Source of the DNA: Vampirovibrionales bacterium
Lineage (GTDB): Bacteria > Cyanobacteriota > Vampirovibrionia > Vampirovibrionales > Vampirovibrionaceae
DNA length: 64,000 nt
Direction of reading: 5' to 3'
Assembly: GCA_029866025.1 (NCBI GenBank)
Contig: JARXAD010000002.1
Span: forward strand, 422,616 to 486,615
The notes under the pieces are model-generated. The model did no database searches, was not told where the DNA came from, and was given only the letters and a program-made list of their open reading frames with translations. The position numbers and the translations under genes are program-made. Of this stretch, positions 16,554-26,531 are shown one piece after another (position 1 is the first letter of the stretch; the number at the start of each line of letters is the position of its first letter).

Positions 16554-17551
16554 TAAAAGACTTTCCACCAGGGATTGCTTGTGGTGGAAGAGGTTTGCAC
16601 CGAAGAAGCCTTGGCTTGTTGTGCCAGCTGCTTGGCTGTTTCGTTGGCCCGTACTTTTGCCTGATGAGTAGCCATGCGCTGTTCTTCTTCGCGGCGCTGA
16701 AAGGCTTCTTGTTGTTGGCGCTTGGCCTCTTGTTCCGCCAATTTTTCAGCAGATTTTGTTTCGCGCTTGGCCAATTTGGTTTGCTCATCTAAGGCTTTGG
16801 CAAAGGCTTTGCGGTCTTGCAGAGTGGCTGCTGCTTCTGGGGTGGTGGGTACGGTGGTGAGGCGCACACCGTATACTTTATCCCCTTGCTTAATTTGGTG
16901 CAGCACTTCCAACCCTTGAACCACTTCACCAAAAATGGCGTACTTGCCATCCAAGCTTACTTGCTTGGCCAAGGTCATGTAAAACTGGCTGGTGGCACTG
17001 TCTGGCAACGGCCCGCGGGCCATAGAGACCACGCCCAACGTGTCATGCACCAGTTTGTTTTTGGCTTCCAATGGAATGGTTTCTTTAGAGCCGCCAAAGC
17101 CGGTGCCGGTGGGGTCGCCTGTTTGAACCACAAAATTTTCCACCACCCGGTGAAATTTCATACCAGGGACGTTGTAAAAGTCTTTGGCTGCCAATCGTTT
17201 AAAGTTGGCCACGGTTATGGGGGCCTCTTGCTCATAAAAACGCAGGGTAATGCTGCCTCGCTGGGTATCCACAATAGCGCCATTTTGGCGGGCGAGCTCG
17301 GGGTTTTGCTGAATGGCGATGACCCAATCCGGCAAGGATGGATCACTGGCCAAGGGAGCGGCAGTGATGGGCGTAACGGCAGCGGGGGTTATCGGCTGGG
17401 TAAGGGCTGTAACCGTTTTGGAAGAGGTTTTGGGTATCTCACCCCCAAGCCACGAGGGAAGACCGATGGCATGGGCAGGCTGTAGGCAACAGCTCAATAA
17501 CGCTAAAAAGGCTGCAACAAACACAACAGAAGCATTCAAACGATGGCGCAT
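16553..17551 (-). CDS. Exported cyclophilin-type peptidyl-prolyl isomerase with coiled-coil tail
   Basis: A 332-residue protein. Residues 1-28 are a signal peptide ending AHA. The cyclophilin domain (about 90-240) shows FKRLAAKDFYNVPGMKFHRV, FVVQTGDPTGTGFGG and SQFYMTL, matching bacterial peptidyl-prolyl isomerases. A roughly 80-residue Gln/Glu/Lys/Ala-rich helix follows (EEEQRMATHQAKV), unusual for the family, and the tail ends NPWWKVF. It likely helps outer-membrane or periplasmic protein folding. Coupling to the lipoprotein gene suggests that the two act together. Confidence 0.88.
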   Translation of the reverse strand: MRHRLNASVVFVAAFLALLSCCLQPAHAIGLPSWLGGEIPKTSSKTVTALTQPITPAAVTPITAAPLASDPSLPDWVIAIQQNPELARQNGAIVDTQRGSITLRFYEQEAPITVANFKRLAAKDFYNVPGMKFHRVVENFVVQTGDPTGTGFGGSKETIPLEAKNKLVHDTLGVVSMARGPLPDSATSQFYMTLAKQVSLDGKYAIFGEVVQGLEVLHQIKQGDKVYGVRLTTVPTTPEAAATLQDRKAFAKALDEQTKLAKRETKSAEKLAEQEAKRQQQEAFQRREEEQRMATHQAKVRANETAKQLAQQAKASSVQTSSTTSNPWWKVF

Positions 17552-17745
17552 GGTTCTTCATCCCCAATGAGTGTACGACTAACAAAACGCGAAACACCGT
17601 GCTAGGCAAAACCCCGAATAGTGTGGATTATAGACACGAAATAAGGGACAATCCAGTCTTTTTATAAAGAGAGGGCCTATTGAGAGGGTGATTACGGTAG
17701 GATGAAGACTGGTTTTAAAGCGCATTAAGGTAGAAAAACAGCTCC

Positions 17746-18735
17746 ATGGAATACAAAGATTATTATCAACTGTTAGGCGTCAGCCGCTCGGCGAGCGAAA
17801 AAGAAATCAAGTCGGCGTACCGTAAGTTGGCGCGCCAACATCACCCTGATAGCGCTACTGGCAATGAAAATAAATTTAAAGAAATAAACGAAGCCTATGA
17901 AGTGTTGGGCGATGCTGAGAAGCGTCGCCAATACGATGCGTTGGGCTCTAATTGGCGCCATGGTTCTCGATTTGAGCCACCACCGGGGTATGCTAGAGGC
18001 GGTAGCGGCGGCTTCCATGGGCAAACCGTGGATATGGGCGACTTGTTTGGCCAAGGTGGCTTTCAGGGCGGTTTTGGTGGCGGGGCTGGTAATTCGGATT
18101 TCTCTAGCTTCTTTGAATCCTTATTTGGGGCGCAAGCGGGTATGGGTGGTGGGTTTGATCCACGGATGCAACAACAAGCCCGTCGTGGAGGTCGTCAGCA
18201 GGCGGGACAACAAGCACCGCAGCCAAGCCCTGTTATTGAGCAGCGCTTGCCCCTAACCTTGCGGCAACTGGCCGAAGGGGGCGAGCAAAAAGTGACGGTG
18301 CTCTCCACGGGCAAAGCGGTGAGTGTTCGTATTCCAGTAGGGGTGGCGGAAGGCAAGAAAATTCGTTTAAAAGGCCAAGGCCCGCGAGGCGAAGATGTGC
18401 TCCTCATTGTGGCGTATGCCAATGATGAGACCTTTATTCGGGAAGGCAGTGGCGCTTCTACATACTCAGGGGCTCAGTGGTTGATAGATTGCCGTGTGCC
18501 GTATAGCACCTTGGTGTTGGGGGGTGACGTTTCCGTACCTACCCTCAAAAATCCCGTCACACTCACCATTCCGGCAGGCATGCAGGCGGGGCAAAAAATG
18601 CGCCTGAAAGGCCAGGGGCTGGATACCAACGGCACTGTGGGTGATTTGTACGTTCGCGTATTACCGCTGGTACCCAAAACCCTAACAGAAGACCAGCAAG
18701 AGCTGATGAGTCAACTCAAGGCCTTGTCGTTATAA
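17746..18735 (+). CDS. DnaJ-like co-chaperone (CbpA type)
   Basis: A 329-residue type II J-protein that stimulates Hsp70 ATPase activity. The J domain covers residues 1-67 with the HPD motif in [11 protein letters not shown] Gly/Phe-rich stretch covers about 75-150 and two C-terminal beta barrels cover about 165-325, with [11 protein letters not shown] and [15 protein letters not shown]. The four-Cys zinc domain of true DnaJ is missing, so it is CbpA-like. Gln/Arg-rich low complexity follows the G/F region. It is transcribed alone, divergent from the cyclophilin gene. Confidence 0.92.
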   Translation: MEYKDYYQLLGVSRSASEKEIKSAYRKLARQHHPDSATGNENKFKEINEAYEVLGDAEKRRQYDALGSNWRHGSRFEPPPGYARGGSGGFHGQTVDMGDLFGQGGFQGGFGGGAGNSDFSSFFESLFGAQAGMGGGFDPRMQQQARRGGRQQAGQQAPQPSPVIEQRLPLTLRQLAEGGEQKVTVLSTGKAVSVRIPVGVAEGKKIRLKGQGPRGEDVLLIVAYANDETFIREGSGASTYSGAQWLIDCRVPYSTLVLGGDVSVPTLKNPVTLTIPAGMQAGQKMRLKGQGLDTNGTVGDLYVRVLPLVPKTLTEDQQELMSQLKALSL

Positions 18736-18842
18736 CGTCTGTTTAGGTCGTGGCCCCTCAACAGGCATCCAGTAAGCGGGATTTTAGTGTTTAGATGTTA
18801 CGGTCTCCTGTGGGTGGTGGGCGGTTTTAAAGGTTAGGAAAG

Positions 18843-19171
18843 AAAAAATTGACCTAAGCGCTGGCCTTGCTCAGTGTGTTGGGCGGGCAAGCCGGTTATG
18901 CGGAAAGCCAGCCAACGCTTCTACTGAAAACGAAATCCGGATTCGTCCAGGATGAAATTACTATACTCATTAAAGCCAATAAGCCATAGCGAACAACATT
19001 TACGATCGCCAAAATGCCCTATCAAAGAGCCTCATTTTTTAAGAAATAAGCCGATCGGATTACCCAGCAAGCGGGGCTTATTAACGTGCATTTGGCGTAA
19101 ACGTCGATAATTTGGGTGCTTACGCGGTAGCAAAGTTGAAAAACAGCCCTTGGGCGGGGTTAGAAGTGGTT
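18843..19171 (+). pseudogene. Decayed gene for a secreted protein
   Basis: A purine-rich ribosome-site-like stretch is followed by AAA AAA TTG ACC TAA, as if an original Met-Lys-Lys-Leu-Thr start had lost its ATG and gained a stop. In the same frame the next codons read ALALLSVLGGQAGYA, a typical signal peptide, then about 28 more residues before TAG at 18987. Further coding-like pieces follow in that frame (ITQQAGLINVHLA) and then in another (VNVDNLGAYAVAKLKNSPW), ending in the 3' end of the convergent nitroreductase gene. Several stops and one frame change make this a remnant. The original family is unknown. Confidence 0.5.
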
Positions 19172-19780
19172 TTGGAGGACGACGGTGTCGTAGGGCAATT
19201 GGCCGCCACGGTCATGGGCGGGTTTGGCGGCCTTACCCACCGTCACCATCAGCCCCACCATGTGGTCTTTGGGCAGGTTGATGATCTCGCCGACTTTCAC
19301 GGGGTCAAAGCCAATCATGGGGCAGCTGTCGTAGCCCAAGGCTTTGGCGGCCAGCATGAGGGTTTGGCTGGCAATGCCCACGCTGCGCAGGGCTTCATCG
19401 TGTTCTAGCTGGGGGTTGTTGGCATAAAACTGGCCAATCATAGGCACTAGGTATTTACCGGCATCGGGGTTGTTGGCCCAATAGCGCTCAGGCTCTTGCT
19501 CCCACGACTTTAGATTGGCGCAAATCAGCACCGTGATGCTGGCTTCCACCACTTGTTTTTGGTTCCAGGCGGCGGCACACAATTGTTCTTTAATGGCGGG
19601 GCTGGTGACCACCACAAAGCGCCAGTTTTGAATGTTAAAGGAGGTGGGGGAGAGGAGAGTAAGCTCTAGCAGCTGGCGTTGAAGGGCTTCTGGCATCACG
19701 TGGGTGGGGTCGTAATGCTTCACAGAACGGCGTTGTTCAATGGCGCTGAGGGTATCTAAAACGGCTGTGGCGGTGGTCAT
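19160..19780 (-). CDS. Nitroreductase family FMN oxidoreductase
   Basis: A 206-residue flavoprotein. The FMN-phosphate motif EQRRSVKHYDP is near residue 15, SPTSFNIQNWRF near 44, and the C-terminal part has GYDSCPMIGFDP and LMVTVGKAAK. It is predicted to reduce nitroaromatics, quinones or other electrophiles with NAD(P)H, probably as a homodimer. ATG 19780 has AAGAAAG 9 bases upstream; ATG 19789 is an alternative. It is divergent from a NemR-like TetR gene with an operator-like palindrome between them, implying co-regulation. Confidence 0.88.
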   Translation of the reverse strand: MTTATAVLDTLSAIEQRRSVKHYDPTHVMPEALQRQLLELTLLSPTSFNIQNWRFVVVTSPAIKEQLCAAAWNQKQVVEASITVLICANLKSWEQEPERYWANNPDAGKYLVPMIGQFYANNPQLEHDEALRSVGIASQTLMLAAKALGYDSCPMIGFDPVKVGEIINLPKDHMVGLMVTVGKAAKPAHDRGGQLPYDTVVLQNHF

Positions 19781-19847
19781 GATGGTCATCTTTCTTAGCG
19801 ATGAGGACGGTACCCAAACAGTGTAGAGGAAGGGCCGTTGCAATGTC

Positions 19848-19862
19848 TAGACGACCGGTCTA
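19848..19862. promoter_or_regulatory. Operator-like palindrome between nitroreductase and TetR genes
   Basis: TAGAC-GACC-GGTCTA is an imperfect dyad resembling the reported NemR site (TAGACC/GGTCTA arms). It lies in the divergent promoter region, where a repressor could control both directions. It would sit inside the TetR gene if the upstream ATG (19843) were used, which favours the 19873 start. Confidence 0.5.
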
Positions 19863-19872
19863 TTCTTTTTCG

Positions 19873-20538
19873 ATGTCTGCTTCCCCTGCATCCGTTAAAC
19901 CTCCAGAAAAACGCCAAGAAACGCGGCAACATTTGATTGAGGTTGGGTTGGAATTGATATTGCTCCACGGGTTTAATGTTGTGAGTGTGGATAAATTGGT
20001 GAAAGCAGCAGGCGTGCCCAAGGGGTCGTTTTACCATTATTTTGAGAGCAAAGAAGACTTTGGTTTGCAGGTGGTTGCATTTTTTCAGGAAGAAAAATGC
20101 AACGCTTATGAGGCGGCCCTGAATCAGCCGGAAGGAACCCCTTTCTCTCGCCTGGCTGGGTTGTTTAAGGCCAATAACGATCGCTTTGTGAATGAAGCGC
20201 GTTTTTGTGGCGGGTGCTTAATTGGTAATTTGGCGCAAGAACAAGCCAGTGACTATCCAGCATTTCAGGCTGCATTAAAAGGGTGTTACGAAAGCTGGGT
20301 TGCCACGGTAGAAGAGGTGTTTCGTTCGGCAGTCTTGTCAAAAGAATTGCCTGCCGCCACCAATACCCATCGTCTCACCCAAGCGCTGTTTATTGCCATG
20401 GAAGGCGCGTTGTTGACGGCCAAACTCACCCGCAGCCGAGAGCCTTTGGACACAGCGTGGTGGTTATTTTTTGATGCAGACTCCCCCTTGCGGCGAGACC
20501 TGGGCGCTTTATCTGCTAATGGAGGTGTATTGACATGA
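19873..20538 (+). CDS. TetR-family repressor, NemR-like
   Basis: A 221-residue regulator. The N-terminal helix-turn-helix (about residues 12-60) contains VDKLVKAAGVPKGSFYHYFE, the classic TetR recognition helix. The ligand domain has RFCGGCLIGNLAQE, matching the Cys-containing motif of NemR-type regulators that sense reactive electrophiles or bleach. It probably represses both the divergent nitroreductase and the downstream efflux operon. Its TGA overlaps the ATG of the outer-membrane channel gene (ATGA), so it is the first gene of that operon and likely autoregulated. Confidence 0.87.
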   Translation: MSASPASVKPPEKRQETRQHLIEVGLELILLHGFNVVSVDKLVKAAGVPKGSFYHYFESKEDFGLQVVAFFQEEKCNAYEAALNQPEGTPFSRLAGLFKANNDRFVNEARFCGGCLIGNLAQEQASDYPAFQAALKGCYESWVATVEEVFRSAVLSKELPAATNTHRLTQALFIAMEGALLTAKLTRSREPLDTAWWLFFDADSPLRRDLGALSANGGVLT

Positions 20539-21980
20539 TTGTAACGCGTGTAATGGCCTTAATGATGAGTGTGATATGGCTGCTTGCGGCAACTGCTGGG
20601 GCTCAAGTGTCGGCCTCTGCGGTTTCTGCTCAAGAGGCGTGGCAGCAACTTCCTTCTCAGCCTCCCGTCGTTTCAACCGCTCCTCGCTTTGAAGCCCAAT
20701 ACCCAACCAGCTTTTGGTGGGAAGGCTTTGGAGATCCTCAGCTGAATGGCTTGGTGGAAGCGGCCTTAAATCACAGCCCTTCGCTGGCATCCGTAGAAGA
20801 ACGCATAAAAGAGGCGGAAGGCCAAAAACTCATTGCGTCCAGCCGATTAAAGCCGCAAGCCCAAGTGGGGGCCAGTTATGCGTGGCAGTATTATTCCAAA
20901 AGTCAGTTTCCCTTTCCTTTAGAAGAGCGCATTTTTCAGTTGTTTAGCACGCCTCTGCAAGCCAGTTACGAATTGGATTGGCTGGGCCAAGCTCGCAATC
21001 AGCGGAGCATTGCAATCAAGGGCGTGGATCAAGCGCGGTTTCAGTATCAATCCGCACGCATTGCCTTGGCCTCAGCGGTGGTCACTCGGTATGTGCAGTG
21101 GGCGGCGCTGGAATCCTTAATGGATGTTCATACCCAGTGGGTGCAAGGGCTGGAGCAATTAAAAGCCCACGCCCAAGCTTTATTAGACGCTGGACAAGAA
21201 CCCGTGATGACCTTGCGCGATGCGGAAGCAGCCTTAGCCCAAGGCAATGCCCAACTGGCCAGTGATAACGCATTGCGTGTGGAAGTGAAAAACCAATTGG
21301 CGGTGTTGGTGGGTCAAACACCGGCTCAGTTTAGCGCTGTGCCATTGGCCAAACCGGTGTTGGCAGCGTTAACGGTTTGGGAATCGTTGCCTGCCGGATT
21401 GCCTGCCACGTTGTTGGATCACCGCCCAGATATTCAAATCGCTGAATCGATGCTGGAGGCGGCGGATATTCAGATTAAAGTGGCGAAAAAGAACTTTTTA
21501 CCGCGCATCACTATTACCGGTCAAACAGGGTTTACTAGCTTGTACGCTCATCGGTGGCTTACGCTGGATGCTTTGTCCAGTGCCATTACGCCAGCTATTA
21601 CCGCTCCGTTGCTAACGGGTGGGGCCAACAAAGGCCGTTTAAAAATTGCTAAATCCCAGCGTCAGCAAGCCCTTAATCACTATTTGGATGCCGTTAATAC
21701 AGCGTGTGGCGAAGTTGAAACGGCGTTGGCGCGCGTTCAGGCAGCGAACCAAACCTTGGCCGAGCAAACCCAGCGTAAAAACGCTACCTTCGATAAAGTA
21801 AGTCGTATTAAATTGCGGTACGACTTGGGCTTGGATAGCCAGCCCACCTATTGGATTGCGTCTCTCGAGTCGGTTCCTGCCGAATCGGATGCTATTGTGC
21901 AGCGGGCCCAGTTGGCCTTGGAAACCGTCCGGCTTCTCTCGGCTCTGGGCGGTGGCTTTAAGCCGCCAGGCAACCCCTAA
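20535..21980 (+). CDS. Outer-membrane efflux channel (TolC/NodT family)
   Basis: A 481-residue protein with signal peptide MALMMSVIWLLAATAGAQ and no lipobox Cys, unlike many NodT members. Two efflux repeats (about residues 60-255 and 275-470) show the helical-hairpin pattern, and DHRPDIQIAESMLEAA is the standard start of the second half. A trimer should form the outer-membrane exit duct for the RND pump encoded downstream. The N terminus contains the WWEGFGDPQLNGLV motif typical of the family. It is coupled to the TetR gene by a 4-base overlap. Confidence 0.93.
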   Translation: MIVTRVMALMMSVIWLLAATAGAQVSASAVSAQEAWQQLPSQPPVVSTAPRFEAQYPTSFWWEGFGDPQLNGLVEAALNHSPSLASVEERIKEAEGQKLIASSRLKPQAQVGASYAWQYYSKSQFPFPLEERIFQLFSTPLQASYELDWLGQARNQRSIAIKGVDQARFQYQSARIALASAVVTRYVQWAALESLMDVHTQWVQGLEQLKAHAQALLDAGQEPVMTLRDAEAALAQGNAQLASDNALRVEVKNQLAVLVGQTPAQFSAVPLAKPVLAALTVWESLPAGLPATLLDHRPDIQIAESMLEAADIQIKVAKKNFLPRITITGQTGFTSLYAHRWLTLDALSSAITPAITAPLLTGGANKGRLKIAKSQRQQALNHYLDAVNTACGEVETALARVQAANQTLAEQTQRKNATFDKVSRIKLRYDLGLDSQPTYWIASLESVPAESDAIVQRAQLALETVRLLSALGGGFKPPGNP

Positions 21981-22037
21981 GCCCTTCTTTAACCTTGGTT
22001 TTGTCTTTCTCTTATTTTCTATTAAAGGATTTTTATC

Positions 22038-23324
22038 ATGGCTTCTTTAAACTCCGCTCCTAAACCCGTTGTAGCACTTGTGCTATTGGCCGTTGTGGTG
22101 GGTGGCTGGTTTGTGTGGAACGCTTCTACGAATCACGACAAGTCTCAAGCCGCAGCCCCTCCCGTGATGCCCGTGGTATTGGCCAAAGTAGAGCCCACGG
22201 TGCTGGAAGATGCGGTGGAACTCATGGCGCGGGTGACGTCGCGTAATTCGGCAGAATTGCGGCCAGAGGTGTCAGGAAAACTCACCCAAATTTTAGTGTC
22301 ACCCGGCCAGCAGGTACGTGCAGGACAGGTGCTAGCTGTTATTGATCCTCGTCGTCAGCAAGCGGCGGTAGCGGCCTTGGGCGCTGCAACCCAAGCGGCA
22401 CGGGCACGCCAAATGGCATCGCAACAAACAGCCTCGGTGGCGCAATCCGAATTAACATCGGCTCAGGCCGAATTGCGTTACGCCCAAGAGCAATACACTC
22501 GTTATGAAACATTGAGCGCTCAGCAATCCGTTAGTACGGAATCGTTTCAAGACGTAACAAAAAAACTGGAGCAGGCAAAAGCCCATGTGGCGGCGTTGCA
22601 ATCTACCTCTCGCATGCAGCAAGCCAACGTAGAGGCCGCCAAAGCCGCGACTCATCAAGCCAACGCCCAAGCGCAGGCAGAAGCCGTGATGCTGGGATAC
22701 CATCGTATTGTAGCCCCTGTTAGTGGTGTGGTGGGTGATATTCCTCAGAAGGTGGGGGATTATGTGATGGCGGGTATGCCTTTTACCACCATTACGGGTG
22801 CAGGCAAACTGGAAATTGAAGTGGCCGTGCCTGCGGATGCGGCGGTGGGTTTAACGGTAGGCAAAGCCATGACGTTATTAAGCAGTGATGGCAAAACCGT
22901 GCTTGGGCAAGCCACCGTGTTTTATGCGGCGTCGCGCGTGGATCCAGAATCTCAAACCGTGCTGGTAAAAGCACGAGTCAATGCCAATGAAAAAGTCCCT
23001 GTGATGTTGCGAGATGAGCAGCGGATTCGCGCGCGCTTGGTCAAAAATCGCAGTGAAGCACTAACGGTTCCCACCTCAGCCATTGTGCGCCAAGGGGGCA
23101 AGACGTCGGTGTATGTGGCTGAAAAACAAGTGGTAACTAAAGAAAAATCAGCTGAATACACGGTGGCGGTGGCACCCGTCATTTTGGGACTACTGACGAC
23201 TACGGCCACTGGCGAGGATGTGTACGTGGTAACCCAAGGGCTGAAAAAAGGCCAGTTGGTGGTGACCAAAGGCGTTCAAAAGCTGGGTCCGGGGGCTCAT
23301 GTCACCGACTATCAGCCAGAGTGA
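22038..23324 (+). CDS. RND efflux periplasmic adaptor (membrane fusion protein)
   Basis: A 428-residue adaptor with one N-terminal membrane/signal segment (about residues 10-28, no lipobox). The biotinyl-lipoyl halves are RPEVSGKLTQILVSPGQQV and later HRIVAPVSGVVGDI. They flank a long Ala/Gln-rich hairpin (about 95-215), and a beta-barrel and membrane-proximal domain follow. It bridges the outer-membrane channel and the pump. AAAGGA upstream supports ATG 22038. It lies 57 bases after the channel gene and 57 before the pump gene. Confidence 0.93.
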   Translation: MASLNSAPKPVVALVLLAVVVGGWFVWNASTNHDKSQAAAPPVMPVVLAKVEPTVLEDAVELMARVTSRNSAELRPEVSGKLTQILVSPGQQVRAGQVLAVIDPRRQQAAVAALGAATQAARARQMASQQTASVAQSELTSAQAELRYAQEQYTRYETLSAQQSVSTESFQDVTKKLEQAKAHVAALQSTSRMQQANVEAAKAATHQANAQAQAEAVMLGYHRIVAPVSGVVGDIPQKVGDYVMAGMPFTTITGAGKLEIEVAVPADAAVGLTVGKAMTLLSSDGKTVLGQATVFYAASRVDPESQTVLVKARVNANEKVPVMLRDEQRIRARLVKNRSEALTVPTSAIVRQGGKTSVYVAEKQVVTKEKSAEYTVAVAPVILGLLTTTATGEDVYVVTQGLKKGQLVVTKGVQKLGPGAHVTDYQPE

Positions 23325-23381
23325 TTATGAGTGAAAGTAACGGCACTTGTTTTAAGCAACATGCGATAGCGAAAGATTGTT

Positions 23382-26300
23382 ATGATCAGTGAATTTTTTA
23401 TTCAGCGCCCCATTTTTGCCAGCGTATCCGCCATTGTGGTCCTGCTGATGGGCTTGATTGCCATTCCCTTTTTGCCCGTCAATCAATATCCGGATATTGC
23501 GCCACCCAAGGTGCAAATTAGCGCGATTTTTCCCGGCGCCAATGCGGAAACCGTGGAAGCGGCTGTGACCAACCCTTTGGAGCAAGAAGTAAACGGCGTG
23601 CAAGGCATGCGTTATATTCAATCCACCAGCACCAACGATGGGTTGAGTTTGGTGAGTGTGACCTTTGATCATGGTACCGATTTAAACGAAGCCGTGATGG
23701 ACGTAAAAAATCGTGTGGACATGGCCTTGGGCCGGTTGCCGGTGGAAGTGAAAGCCACCGGTGTAAAAGTTGAAAAATCCAGCGACACCATTATTTTGGG
23801 TATTGGATTTTTTAGCCCCGATGGTAGTCGGAGTCAGCAATTTATTAGTAACTTTGTAGACCGCGTGGTGCTGGATCGCCTGAAACGCATTGAAGGCGTG
23901 GGGAGTATTCAACTGTTTGGCGAGCGCAAATACGCCATGCGTTTGTGGTTGGATCCCGTCAAACTGGCTGCCCGCAGGCTAAGTGTACAAGACGTGGTGG
24001 GAGCCATCCAAAGCCAAAACCAGGAAGTGCCTGCCGGACAAATTGGCCAAGCGCCTTTAGAACATGGCCAGCAGTATCAGTTGCCTATTTTGGTGAAGGG
24101 CCGCTTGGCGGATGTGAATGCATTTAACAACGTGGTGGTGGGTCATGGTCCTAGCGGGGCGGTCATTCGTTTGGGAGACGTGGGCCGTGCGGAGTTGGGT
24201 GCCGAAGATTACAGTAAAATTACCCGCTGGCAGGGATACAACTCGGTGGGGTTTGGGGTAAACCAATTGCCGGAAGCGAACGCCCTACAAGTGGCGCAAG
24301 CCGTGCGGGCCGAGTTAAAGGCGATGGTGAAGGAATTGCCGGATGGCGTGATGTACGAAGTGGCTTTTGATCCCACTACCTTTATTGATGACAGCATTCA
24401 TGAAGTGGTAAAAACCTTGCTGGAAGCCATTGTGTGCGTGGTCATCGTCATCTTTTTGTTTTTGCAAAATTGGCGCACCACCCTTATTCCCAGCATTACC
24501 ATTCCGGTATCGCTGGTGGGCACCTTCTTTTTTATGAAGGTATTCGGGTTTAGTATCAACTTGCTCACCATGTTTGGCCTCATTTTAGCCACGGGCATTG
24601 TGGTGGATGACGCCATTGTGGTGATTGAAAACATTGTGCGACTCATGGAAACCAAAGGCCTAAGCGCCAAAGAAGCCGCCGTGGAAGGCATGCGCGAAGT
24701 GTTTGGCGCCGTCATTGCCACCGCCTTGGTGCTCATTGCCGTGTTTGTGCCGGTGGCCTTTTTCCCCGGCACCACCGGGTTGCTGTACCAACAGTTTGCC
24801 CTCACCATTGCCTTTTCTGTGGCCATTAGTGCCTTTAATGCCATTACTTTAACGCCAGCGCTGTCGGCCCAAATGCTCACCCATGCCGATGCGGAAAACC
24901 GCACAGGGTTTTGGGCGAAGTTTTTTAACCAAGTGAATAAAATTATTGATGGGGCGAACAATGGCTACAAGCGGGCTTTAAGCTTGGTGATGGCGCATCA
25001 GCGTTGGGTAATGATTGGATTTTTAGCATTATTAGCGGTGACAGGTTTGTACTTTAATGCCTTGCCCAAAGGCTTTGTGCCCAGCGAAGATCAGGGCTAC
25101 TTTATTATTGCCGCCCAAGGGCCAGAAGGCGTGTCGTTGGATTACATGACGAATGTGACCCGTCAGGTGGAAGCCATAATGAAGCCGGAAAAAGGGGTGA
25201 ATGGCGTGTTTGCCATTAACGGCTTTGGCTTTACAGGCAACGCGCCCAATACAGCCCTTATGTTTGTGCCTCTAAAACCCATGACGGAACGCTTAAGCAC
25301 GCATGGCAACGGCATGGCGGATATTATTCAGCGGGTGCGGGGTAAATTGCTGAGCATTCCCGATGCCATTGTCATTCCTTTTGAGCCCCCTGCGGTGCGG
25401 GGCTTGGGTAACATGGGTGGCTTCCAGTTCCAATTGCAAGACAAAGCCGGTACAGCGCCACTCAGTGATTTAGCCAAATATCAGTTTGCGTTGATGGGCG
25501 GCTCTCAAAAAGAAAAATCCCTTACCGGCGTGTTTGCCACCTTTACCACTGATAGCCCCTTGCTGAAAGTGACGGTGGATCGGGAACGGGCGGTGTCGTT
25601 GGGTGTGGCAATGGATGAAGTCTTTCGTACCTTGCAGGTGTTGATGGGTAGTATGTATGTGAATGATTTCACGTATAACAACCGCTCCTACAAGGTGATT
25701 GCGCAGGCGGATTCTCAATACCGAGACAAGCCCGAGTTGTTGAATAGCTTGTACATTCGCAATGCGGCCATGACCATGATTCCTATCACCACCGTGATGA
25801 CGGCGACTGAGGATACAGGGGCGCAAATTATCAGCCACTTTAACCTAAGCCGTAGTACAGAAATTAACGGGTCACCAGCGCCGGGTGCCAGTTCGGGCGA
25901 GGCCATGGATGCTATGAAAAAACTGGCCAAAAATATTCTGCCCAAAGGGTTTGGGTATGAGTGGTCTGGCTTGTACTTGGAGCAAAGCGAGTCGGCTGGC
26001 CAGAGCGTGCTGTTCTTAGGCCTTGGATTGATTTTCGTTTTCTTGGTGTTGGCGGCCCAATACGAAAGTTACTTGGATCCACTCATCATTATTTTATCGG
26101 TGCCGCTTGCAGCGTTGGGGGCTTTGCTGGCCTTGCAATTAAGGGGCATGGATAACAACGTGTTTTGCCAAGTGGGCTTGGTATTGCTGGTGGGATTGGC
26201 CAGTAAAAACGCTATTTTGATTGTGGAATTTGCCAACCAGTTGCGTGAGCAAGGCCGTAGCATTATGGAAGCGGCCTATGAATCGGCTGTCATTCGGTTT

Positions 26301-26528
26301 CGTCCCATTGTGATGACCTCATTGGCTTTTATTATTGGGGTGTTGCCCTTGGTGTTTGCCCACGGCGCTGGGGCTGCGGCCCGCCAAGCGCTAGGAACCA
26401 CCGTGTTTGGGGGCATGGTGCTCTCCACAGGCCTTAGCTTGCTGTTGGTGCCCGTGTTGTATGTGCTGCTTAAAACACTGGAAGAGAGCTGGGTACGTTC
26501 CCATCCTGCCAAACCCAAAGAGGACTAA
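23382..26528 (+). CDS. RND multidrug efflux transporter (HAE1, AcrB/MexF-like)
   Basis: A 1048-residue inner-membrane pump of full family length. It begins MISEFFIQRPIFASV, and the first periplasmic loop has the usual NQYPDIAPPKV. The proton relay is complete: the Asp pair in GIVVDDAIVVIEN near residue 410 and the Lys in GLASKNAILIVEFA near 950. Two sets of membrane helices and two large periplasmic loops are seen. It forms a trimer that exports hydrophobic drugs or electrophile conjugates. The pirin gene begins 3 bases after its stop. Confidence 0.95.
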   Translation: MISEFFIQRPIFASVSAIVVLLMGLIAIPFLPVNQYPDIAPPKVQISAIFPGANAETVEAAVTNPLEQEVNGVQGMRYIQSTSTNDGLSLVSVTFDHGTDLNEAVMDVKNRVDMALGRLPVEVKATGVKVEKSSDTIILGIGFFSPDGSRSQQFISNFVDRVVLDRLKRIEGVGSIQLFGERKYAMRLWLDPVKLAARRLSVQDVVGAIQSQNQEVPAGQIGQAPLEHGQQYQLPILVKGRLADVNAFNNVVVGHGPSGAVIRLGDVGRAELGAEDYSKITRWQGYNSVGFGVNQLPEANALQVAQAVRAELKAMVKELPDGVMYEVAFDPTTFIDDSIHEVVKTLLEAIVCVVIVIFLFLQNWRTTLIPSITIPVSLVGTFFFMKVFGFSINLLTMFGLILATGIVVDDAIVVIENIVRLMETKGLSAKEAAVEGMREVFGAVIATALVLIAVFVPVAFFPGTTGLLYQQFALTIAFSVAISAFNAITLTPALSAQMLTHADAENRTGFWAKFFNQVNKIIDGANNGYKRALSLVMAHQRWVMIGFLALLAVTGLYFNALPKGFVPSEDQGYFIIAAQGPEGVSLDYMTNVTRQVEAIMKPEKGVNGVFAINGFGFTGNAPNTALMFVPLKPMTERLSTHGNGMADIIQRVRGKLLSIPDAIVIPFEPPAVRGLGNMGGFQFQLQDKAGTAPLSDLAKYQFALMGGSQKEKSLTGVFATFTTDSPLLKVTVDRERAVSLGVAMDEVFRTLQVLMGSMYVNDFTYNNRSYKVIAQADSQYRDKPELLNSLYIRNAAMTMIPITTVMTATEDTGAQIISHFNLSRSTEINGSPAPGASSGEAMDAMKKLAKNILPKGFGYEWSGLYLEQSESAGQSVLFLGLGLIFVFLVLAAQYESYLDPLIIILSVPLAALGALLALQLRGMDNNVFCQVGLVLLVGLASKNAILIVEFANQLREQGRSIMEAAYESAVIRFRPIVMTSLAFIIGVLPLVFAHGAGAAARQALGTTVFGGMVLSTGLSLLLVPVLYVLLKTLEESWVRSHPAKPKED

Positions 26529-26531
26529 CCC

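Noticed and set aside
16817..17485. A 222-codon plus-strand open frame
   Set aside because: Antisense to the cyclophilin gene, with Gly/His-rich composition typical of shadow frames.
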